Made by a program: the position numbers and the translations under genes. Shown one piece after another: positions 1 to 6,848 of a stretch of DNA of 9,742 nucleotides. Source of the DNA: Candidatus Syntropharchaeum sp. (lineage in GTDB: Archaea > Halobacteriota > Syntropharchaeia > Alkanophagales > Methanospirareceae); assembly GCA_016782355.1 (NCBI GenBank), contig JADHYP010000043.1:1-9742 (forward strand), written 5' to 3'. Numbering within the stretch: position 1 is the stretch's first letter; every line of letters starts with the position of its first letter. The notes beneath the pieces were generated by a model, which was given only the letters and a program-made list of their open reading frames with translations, made no database searches and was not told the DNA's origin.

Positions 1-123
1 TTGTTTTCCACTCCAACATATGTTGGGCACATATCTGAAATTTCCCCTAATACTTTTTGCAAGAATATCGCCAGAAAAGTTTTAAGATATAGGGTAGCTA
101 TACAAATACGATTTTTCTTTTGA
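1..123 (+). pseudogene. Middle part of a PfkB-family kinase, frame 1 (partial, frameshifted)
   Basis: The first 40 codons are open in frame 1 and end at TGA 121-123. The translation contains TPTYVGHISEISP followed by KNIARKVLRYRVAIQ, which resembles the central part of PfkB sugar/nucleoside kinases (a 'gEIsp...la.k....valD' pattern). The next expected kinase segment (YKYDFSFDSFESARSKAQEL then IPIASIVKVN) is found in frame 2, which is open from base 98. A one-base (+1) shift somewhere in 98-123 therefore separates this fragment from the main kinase-SIS frame. The gene start lies left of the window. The family match rests on sequence character only and is moderate. The break could be genuine decay or an assembly error. 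Confidence 0.45.
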
Positions 124-184
124 TAGTTTTGAAAGTGCAAGGTCGAAAGCTCAAGAACTTATTCCCATTGCCTCGATAGTTAAG

Positions 185-1309
185 GTGAATTCTCGCATAT
201 TCAAAACATTTCTTAAAAGAAATGACATTGAGTCTATTGATGCTTTTTTAGAAATATTTGAACGAGTTAAACTTTTAATCGTTACTGACAGCGAAAAGGG
301 AGTATATGGTTTCATTCGTGGACCCAGATTGGAGTCTTACAAGTTTAAATATCCTGCTATAAAATGTTCGAGATTATGTGACACCGCTGGAGCTGGAGAT
401 GTTTTAATAGCTGCTATTTTAGCTCAAATCCTCAACAAATATATAAGACTTGAAATTGGATTTGAAGAAAAGATGCTTTCGGTTGCGCAAGGATTAGCCT
501 CTCTGGGCTGTAGCTTCTACGGAGCTAGGAGTTTTTCAAGGATTTTGACTGCTAATAAAGTTAACACAGACGATGCACTCGCACTTGGTGTTGAGGTTGC
601 CAACAATGGGCAAGCTTTCTCCTCATTGCCACCTAACTCGGGGATACCTGAACCCTTTAAGTTTCCTTTCAGATTCAAAGCCTATAATGTATGTCAAATC
701 TGTGGCGAGCAAAGAACCCCCGAAACAAAACGAAAAAAATCTTTGACATCAAAAAAGTCTGCCGGGAAAAATAGATTTGGAGCAGAGTTAGCAGAAGCGC
801 TTATTCCGATGAGTGAGACTTACTCACAGGTCCAATTCCAGCTACAAAACGCCAAAAAGAAAGATGAGATTGAATCTATGGTTAAATCTACACCCCTCTT
901 GTTTATCGGCTCAGGTGGTTCTCTAAGCGCTGCAGTGTTTGGTGAAGAATTAGTTTTTTCACTTTGTGGTAACCCTGCCAGGGCAATTCCCCCTTATGAG
1001 TTAGAGCCAATTCGCACGCCTTTGAATAATATATTCCCTGTCCTAATTTCATATAGAGGATCAAACCCAGACATTTTGCGGGCTTTCGATAAACTTCGTG
1101 CACTAAGAGTGAGTGATGGGCTAGTTTTTACCAGTGATCCAGATTCGGAACTTTCTAAACGTGCCAGTGATTCCGGCTGGCAAGTATTCATTGTTTCACA
1201 ACATCGCCAGGGCTTTCTCTCTATAGTTGGTTATCTCGCTACCATAGGCGCACTTTTGGGTATTTTTGCACCTATTTATCTTAAAAAGGATTTAGATTAC
1301 CGTATTTGA
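185..1309 (+). CDS. PfkB-kinase C-terminal part fused to a first SIS domain (broken gene)
   Basis: Residues 1-130 are the C-terminal half of a PfkB-type carbohydrate/nucleoside kinase. The signature DTAGAGD is at residues 66-72, and its last Asp is the family's catalytic base. Preceding strands include LLIVTDSEKGVYGF. A linker with a lone CQIC (about 170-173) and a Lys/Ser-rich stretch leads into a SIS phosphosugar-binding domain from about 200, with GSGGSLSAA at 242-250 and ISYRGSNPDIL further on. PfkB kinases are usually about 300 residues with DTxGAGD near the C-terminus, so the N-terminal lid and sugar-binding part is missing here. The frame is open upstream from base 98 and GTG 185 has no clear ribosome binding site, so it is probably not the real start. 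The frame ends at TGA 1307-1309 in mid-protein; the second SIS half continues in frame 3. The likely ancestral role is a bifunctional sugar kinase/isomerase-like protein, substrate unknown. Confidence 0.6.
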   Translation: MNSRIFKTFLKRNDIESIDAFLEIFERVKLLIVTDSEKGVYGFIRGPRLESYKFKYPAIKCSRLCDTAGAGDVLIAAILAQILNKYIRLEIGFEEKMLSVAQGLASLGCSFYGARSFSRILTANKVNTDDALALGVEVANNGQAFSSLPPNSGIPEPFKFPFRFKAYNVCQICGEQRTPETKRKKSLTSKKSAGKNRFGAELAEALIPMSETYSQVQFQLQNAKKKDEIESMVKSTPLLFIGSGGSLSAAVFGEELVFSLCGNPARAIPPYELEPIRTPLNNIFPVLISYRGSNPDILRAFDKLRALRVSDGLVFTSDPDSELSKRASDSGWQVFIVSQHRQGFLSIVGYLATIGALLGIFAPIYLKKDLDYRI

Positions 1310-1361
1310 ATATAAGACTCTTTTAGGCATCTTTAGAGCAGCTGACATCCGAGCACGTGGA

Positions 1362-1820
1362 TTGTGTGATGGTCTTTCGAGATCACCTAGCGACTATCAT
1401 TTTATTGCACTAGGAAGTGGTTGGGCTAGGCCAGCGCTTGTTGATTTGGAATCTAAATTTGTCGAAGGAGGAATCGCAACTATTGAATATTCTGAACTAA
1501 AAAATTTTACTCACGGACGATATATCAGTGCTTATCGCCACCGCAACAATAGAATAGCAATTATTCTAAAATGTCCGCCATATATGGATCTTGCGGATAT
1601 GATTCATAAGAAGCTTAAGAAACAGATGAAAGTATTTGAACTCTCGACTGAACACTCCTCGGTTCTAGGAGCTATTGAACTGGTAATCCAAGCACTTTAC
1701 CTTACCCACCACCTTGGGCTACGAGAGGGGATTGATATTTCAAAACCAAAATATCCCAAAGAGGCAAAAGGAATGTATAGCTGGAGCCCGAAAGAGCCAA
1801 TAGGTGGAGATTTGGACTAA
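1362..1820 (+). CDS. Second SIS domain of the broken kinase-SIS gene
   Basis: This is a 152-residue reading frame starting at a TTG that is probably not a real start. Frame 3 is open from base 1296, and the residues before the TTG (VFEYKTLLGIFRAADIRARG) read as an uninterrupted continuation of the SIS protein. HFIALGSGWARPALVDLESK resembles the phosphosugar-binding loop of a second SIS domain, and ELKNFTHGRY is the 'E...F.HG' motif common in SIS isomerase-like proteins. The end (GIDISKPKYPKEAKGMYSW) looks like a natural C-terminus, and TAA follows at 1818-1820. A +1 shift between 1296 and 1309 would join it to the preceding frame. Double-SIS architecture is known in GlmS- and AgaS-type proteins. 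The exact substrate cannot be told. Confidence 0.6.
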   Translation: MCDGLSRSPSDYHFIALGSGWARPALVDLESKFVEGGIATIEYSELKNFTHGRYISAYRHRNNRIAIILKCPPYMDLADMIHKKLKKQMKVFELSTEHSSVLGAIELVIQALYLTHHLGLREGIDISKPKYPKEAKGMYSWSPKEPIGGDLD

Positions 1821-2116
1821 TCAATTGTTAAGACAACGAAAAAGATGCGTGACTAGAAAATAAAGATTTTTATTTCGCCTAATAATAGCGTTTTAAGAAT
1901 TTTGCTCACAAAAATACTTTGTAAACCAGCAAACCTCGATCAAAAACTAATGAAAATGAAAACCCGAAGCGGCTATTGAAGAAGCAGTGAGTAGCAGTAG
2001 TTTGAAGAGCTTACCATTAATGAATCCCAAGGACAAGTTCAAATATTATCCAATGCCTTTTTTTTTTGAAGTTATTTAAATAATAAGAGACTACTATAAT
2101 GAGGAGGTATAACATA
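1821..2116. other. A/T-rich intergenic gap with terminator-like and promoter-like parts
   Basis: I see no convincing gene here. Just after the SIS stop, AAATAAA (1858-1864) and TTTTATTT (1868-1875) form a weak A/T hairpin ending in T residues, compatible with an archaeal terminator. A ten-T run lies at 2058-2067. A 40-codon open stretch ending at about 2080 (EEAVSSSSLKSLPLMNPKDK) has stops directly upstream and no start signal, so it is at most a gene remnant. Confidence 0.4.
2072..2107 (+). promoter_or_regulatory. TATA-like box and Shine-Dalgarno of the zinc-ribbon gene
   Basis: TTATTTAAATAA at 2072-2083 looks like an archaeal TATA box. A start about 25 bases downstream would fall near 2100, just at the strong ribosome binding site GAGGAGG (2101-2107). 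That site is 9 bases before ATG 2117 and favours this ATG over the in-frame ATG at 2099, which would lie inside or upstream of the ribosome binding site. Confidence 0.5.
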
Positions 2117-2293
2117 ATGAGCGAAAGAAATTTTGGCGGAAGAAGACAGGGTTTTGACCGTCCACCGCGAGAGATGCACACGGTTACTTGTGCGGACTGC
2201 GGGGAAGAATGTCAAGTACCATTTAAACCAGATGGCTCTCGACCTGTTTACTGTCAGGACTGTTACCAGAAACATCGACCGAAAAGATTTTAG
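2117..2293 (+). CDS. Small CxxC-x17-CxxC zinc-ribbon protein
   Basis: This is a 58-residue protein. A basic, Arg/Gly-rich N-terminus (RNFGGRRQGFDRPPREM) precedes a four-cysteine ribbon: CADC at 25-28, 17 residues, then CQDC at 46-49, with the intervening VPFKPDGSRPVYC typical of the archaeal/bacterial CxxC-x17-CxxC family. The tail QKHRPKRF is basic. The four cysteines should bind one zinc, and the basic flanks suggest nucleic-acid contact. Related sequences are described as small zinc-binding proteins of unknown function, sometimes as C-terminal modules of larger proteins. The start was chosen from GAGGAGG 9 bases upstream. It is a single-gene unit convergent with gyrB, with a stop at TAG 2291-2293. 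Confidence 0.85.
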   Translation: MSERNFGGRRQGFDRPPREMHTVTCADCGEECQVPFKPDGSRPVYCQDCYQKHRPKRF

Positions 2294-2331
2294 TCGATAT
2301 TGTATAGGTAAGTAAGATCGGAACGATTTTT

Positions 2332-2371
2332 CCTCTTGTCGAAACGAGGGGAAAACATTTTTATTTTTTTT
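2332..2371. terminator. Hairpin plus T-tracts between convergent genes
   Basis: CCTCTTG TCGAAA CGAGGGG at 2332-2351 forms a 7-bp stem (two G-U pairs) with a 6-base loop. It is followed by T-rich runs through 2371. Position and base content fit a terminator for the zinc-ribbon gene, since archaeal termination relies on T-tracts. On the minus strand the gyrB end (TGA at 2381-2383) reads straight into the same segment, but there the tracts are A-rich, so its use for gyrB is doubtful. Confidence 0.5.
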
Positions 2372-2380
2372 AAAAGCTTT

Positions 2381-4468
<2,088 letters not shown>

Positions 4469-4849
4469 ATGGGGATGAAAGGCGGTTTAGGGAAGCTATT
4501 TGTGAAGAAGGAAGGAATAGAGAATGAGGCGGATTATCTGGACCTGGACATAGAAGAGTATGAAGAGGGGCTAAAGGGCGAAGAAAGCGTAAAGATGTAC
4601 ATAAAGACTGCGGAATTGACAGGGTTATACGATATTCCCGAATTGAAGAAGGAGATATATGCGGGCAATATGCTGATTCTGGACATATCACGGGCAAGGC
4701 AGGACAAAGTTCTGGTAGAGAAAGCGATAAAAGACTTGAAGATGGCTGCATTAGACGTAGGAGGGGACATCGCCGGTATAAGTGATGACCAGGTGGTAGT
4801 GACACCAATGGGAATTAAGATAGAAAGGAAAAAATTGAGTGGGAAGTAG
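4469..4849 (+). CDS. sepF: SepF-like archaeal cell-division protein
   Basis: This 126-residue protein belongs to the SepF (DUF552) family. SepF anchors FtsZ filaments to the membrane and is the main FtsZ anchor in many archaea. Visible parts are a short N-terminal segment MGMKGGLGKLF that could form the amphipathic membrane-targeting helix, an acidic linker (about 19-40), and the compact SepF core from about 41. The core begins VKMYIKTAELTGLYDIPELK, continues with AGNMLILDISRARQDKVLVEKAIKDL, and ends GGDIAGISDDQVVVTPMGIKIER. The core motifs match archaeal SepF well. ATG 4469 has a GAGG-rich ribosome binding site 11-20 bases upstream; the second ATG at 4475 would shorten it by two residues. 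It leads a co-directional cluster with the zpr1-like gene 55 bases downstream. The stop codon is TAG. Confidence 0.88.
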   Translation: MGMKGGLGKLFVKKEGIENEADYLDLDIEEYEEGLKGEESVKMYIKTAELTGLYDIPELKKEIYAGNMLILDISRARQDKVLVEKAIKDLKMAALDVGGDIAGISDDQVVVTPMGIKIERKKLSGK

Positions 4850-4853
4850 CCTG

Positions 4854-4904
4854 GCGGTGCAGCGCAGCGGTGCAATGCGGAGTTGGAGTTCGATGTGACG
4901 TGAC
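4854..4904 (+). repeat. Short direct repeats in the sepF-zpr1 gap
   Basis: GCGGTGCA occurs twice, at 4854-4861 and 4867-4874, with a third partial copy (GCGG) at 4877. TGACG is then repeated at 4896-4904, just before GTG 4905. This may be replication-slippage sequence. GGAG (4880-4887 region) is the only ribosome-binding-like string for the next gene. Confidence 0.35.
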
Positions 4905-5396
4905 GTGAAAGAGAAATGCCAGATTTGTGGAGCGGAAAGCGAATTGCATTTTTTACCTTATGAAATTCCTTATTTTGGCGATGCCATGATGTTTACCGCG
5001 GTTTGTCCCTCTTGTGGATTTCGCTTTACTGACGTAATGATATTATCGGGTGAGAAGAGGAGAAGACATGAGATGGTGATTTCTTCAACGCAGGATTTGA
5101 ACGTAAGGGTGATAAGGTCTTCGTTCGGAAGCGTTGAGATACCGGAGTTGGGTGTAAGCGTGAAGCCAAGGCGAGGAGAATCCTTCATTTCTACGGTGGA
5201 AGGTGTGTTGAAGCGAGTGGAAGAAGTGGTGAAGACGCTGAGCAGGAACGTCGAGGGTAAAAAAAAGAAGCGTGCAAATGCGGTTTTGAAGCAAATAGCG
5301 GAAATAAAGTCGGGTAAAGCGAGCATGACGTTAATAATAGATGACCCCGCGGGCAACAGTGCGATACTTTCTGACAAAGCAAAAACCTTTCTTTAA
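4905..5396 (+). CDS. ZPR1-type zinc finger protein (archaeal)
   Basis: This 163-residue protein has a single ZPR1 unit. A four-cysteine zinc finger CQIC (5-8) and CPSC (34-37), C-x2-C-x25-C-x2-C, is followed by the double-stranded beta 'A/B' domain. In that domain GFRFTDVMILSGEKRRRHE, DLNVRVIRSSFGSVEIPELG and RGESFISTVEGVLKRV are characteristic. In eukaryotes ZPR1 carries two such units and binds the translation factor eEF1A, probably as a folding chaperone. The archaeal one-unit protein is a plausible EF1A partner, but that is inferred. Upstream GTGs at 4895 and 4900 run into stops at once, so GTG 4905 is the only sensible start. Its spacing from sepF suggests co-transcription. Confidence 0.88.
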   Translation: MKEKCQICGAESELHFLPYEIPYFGDAMMFTAVCPSCGFRFTDVMILSGEKRRRHEMVISSTQDLNVRVIRSSFGSVEIPELGVSVKPRRGESFISTVEGVLKRVEEVVKTLSRNVEGKKKKRANAVLKQIAEIKSGKASMTLIIDDPAGNSAILSDKAKTFL

Positions 5397-5458
5397 AAGG
5401 AGTCTTTACTAACTAACTAACTAACATTCTCCGGGAGAAAGTTTGAGGGAGCGAAAAA
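5391..5458 (+). promoter_or_regulatory. Leader of mat: TATA-like box, TAAC repeats, small hairpin
   Basis: CTTTAAAAG around 5391-5399, overlapping the zpr1-like stop codon, could be a TATA box. Four tandem ACTA/TAAC units follow at 5408-5425. TTCTC CGG GAGAA (5427-5439) then forms a 5-bp hairpin, and GAGGGAG lies about 10 bases before ATG 5459 as ribosome binding site. A separate promoter for mat is possible. No known riboswitch architecture is visible. Confidence 0.4.
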
Positions 5459-6670
5459 ATGAGCGTAGGCGATTCGATAAAAAGGAATATAAAGGTTGAA
5501 TTTGTGAACCGGGAGCCCGTTGAGGAGCTAGAGATAGAGATGGTGGAAAGAAAAGGTCTGGGGCATCCGGACAGTTTATGCGATGGTATAGCAGAAGCGG
5601 TTAGTGTAGCGTTGTGTACGGAGTATAAAAGAAAGTGCGGGATGATATTGCATCACAACACGGATAAAGTGCAACTCGTTGCCGGCAGGTCAAACCCGAA
5701 ATATGGTGGTGGCGAGGTTATTTCACCGATATACGTTTTGTTAGGGGGGCGGGCAACGAGAGAATTTGAGGGCGAAGAAATTGCCGTTGATACGATAGCG
5801 ATGAAAGCAGCGAAGGATTATCTGCGGAACATAAGGAATTTGGATGTGGATAGCCACGTTGTGGTGGATAGCAAATTGGGACGGGGTTCTTTCGACCTTT
5901 TAACCGTTTTTAGAGATAAGGATAGGGAAATACCACTGGCGAATGATACCTCCTTTGGCGTTGCACATGCTCCTCTTTCGGAGATTGAATCCATAGCTCT
6001 AAATGCGGAAAACAGGGTGATGGAGGAATACCGGAATAAGGAGAAGGCGATAGGCGAGGATATGAAGGTGATGGCGCTTAGAGAAAGGGATAAAATAATT
6101 TTAACGATTGGCGATGCTTTTGTCTCTAAATACGTGGATGACTACGAGCACTATGAAGCGGCAAAGCAGCGATTACGGGATTTCATAAGCGGCATAGCCG
6201 AATCTTATACAAGCAGGGAAGTGAACACCCAGGTAAACATGGCTGACACGCCCGATTCGGTCTATATCACGGTGACCGGGACTTCAGCGGAGATGGGAGA
6301 TGACGGTGCTGCGGGTCGTGGTAACAGGTGCAATGGGCTTATCACGCCAAACCGACCTATTAGCATGGAAGGAACGCCGGGGAAAAATCCGGTGAATCAT
6401 ACCGGGAAGATATACAATTTGCTTGCCGATAAAATAGCCAACGAAGTCGTGGATAGCGTAGATGGAATTCAAGAGGTGTATATAAAAATTCTCTCGGAGA
6501 TAGGCAGAAGGATAGACGACCCGAAGGTGGCAACCGCTCAGATTGTCTCGAAGAGCGATGCAAACCCCGGAGTAGCGGAAAAGAAGGTGGGGCGAATAAT
6601 GGATGATTGGCTTTCAAATATCGCTGTGATAACGGAGATGGCGGTTAGAGGCGAGTTGAGAACGTTTTAA
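5459..6670 (+). CDS. mat: Archaeal-type S-adenosylmethionine synthetase
   Basis: This 403-residue protein makes S-adenosylmethionine from methionine and ATP, releasing phosphate and pyrophosphate. It belongs to the archaeal AdoMet synthetase family, which is only distantly related to bacterial MetK, and is of normal length. Diagnostic stretches are [20 protein letters not shown] (28-47, with the ATP-binding GHPD), [36 protein letters not shown], and the loop [16 protein letters not shown] followed by [13 protein letters not shown] and NHTGKIYN. The conserved C-terminus [13 protein letters not shown] is also present. All recognisable motifs are intact. ATG 5459 follows GAGGGAG. It is the last housekeeping gene of the run, and the stop is TAA 6668-6670, three bases before a structured inverted-repeat element. 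Confidence 0.96.
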   Translation: MSVGDSIKRNIKVEFVNREPVEELEIEMVERKGLGHPDSLCDGIAEAVSVALCTEYKRKCGMILHHNTDKVQLVAGRSNPKYGGGEVISPIYVLLGGRATREFEGEEIAVDTIAMKAAKDYLRNIRNLDVDSHVVVDSKLGRGSFDLLTVFRDKDREIPLANDTSFGVAHAPLSEIESIALNAENRVMEEYRNKEKAIGEDMKVMALRERDKIILTIGDAFVSKYVDDYEHYEAAKQRLRDFISGIAESYTSREVNTQVNMADTPDSVYITVTGTSAEMGDDGAAGRGNRCNGLITPNRPISMEGTPGKNPVNHTGKIYNLLADKIANEVVDSVDGIQEVYIKILSEIGRRIDDPKVATAQIVSKSDANPGVAEKKVGRIMDDWLSNIAVITEMAVRGELRTF

Positions 6671-6673
6671 AAC

Positions 6674-6742
6674 AAACCTTTTCTTATGTGGGGCTCCGCC
6701 CCACGACCCCGCAAGCCCTGTAAGGGCTTAAAGAAAAGGTTT
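6674..6742. repeat. 69-base three-way-junction inverted-repeat element
   Basis: A perfect 12-bp outer inverted repeat, AAACCTTTTCTT (6674-6685) with AAGAAAAGGTTT (6731-6742), encloses two perfect hairpins: GTGGGGC-TCC-GCCCCAC (6688-6704) and AAGCCCT-GTA-AGGGCTT (6713-6729). The spacer between them is GACCCCGC. Every base except short joints is paired, on either strand. It begins three bases after the mat stop, so it may act as terminator or mRNA-end structure. The outer repeat and compact form also suit a dispersed palindromic repeat unit. There is no coding content. Confidence 0.75.
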
Positions 6743-6848
6743 ATCAAAAGAATATTTAGAAGGAAGAAAAGCCCCGTCCACGCTACCCGGAATAAAGAGC
6801 TTGTCCCACAATTCAAAATCTCACGAAATATTTATATGAGGTGTAATT
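6743..6848 (+). promoter_or_regulatory. Upstream region and ribosome binding site of the split micro-gene
   Basis: GAGGTG at 6838-6843 is a good Shine-Dalgarno sequence, 5 bases before ATG 6849. ATATTTATAT (6828-6837) resembles a TATA box but is too close to the ATG to serve this start through a normal 25-base distance. AATATTTAG near 6750 is another weak candidate. No further structure seen. Confidence 0.4.

Noticed and set aside
1965..2080. 40-codon stretch EEAVSSSSLKSLPLMNPKDK before the zinc-ribbon gene
   Set aside because: Stops lie directly upstream, there is no start signal, and it overlaps the T-run and TATA-like box; at best a remnant.
2099..2116. Upstream ATG 2099 as start of the zinc-ribbon gene
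   Set aside because: The Shine-Dalgarno GAGGAGG lies between 2099 and 2117, so it serves ATG 2117.
5408..5425. Tandem TAAC units as a possible CRISPR or regulatory array
   Set aside because: Only four 4-base units with no spacers; simple-sequence slippage explains it.
5397..5458. Possible SAM-sensing riboswitch before mat
   Set aside because: The leader holds only a 5-bp hairpin and simple repeats; no SAM-riboswitch architecture is visible and such elements are not typical of archaeal mat.
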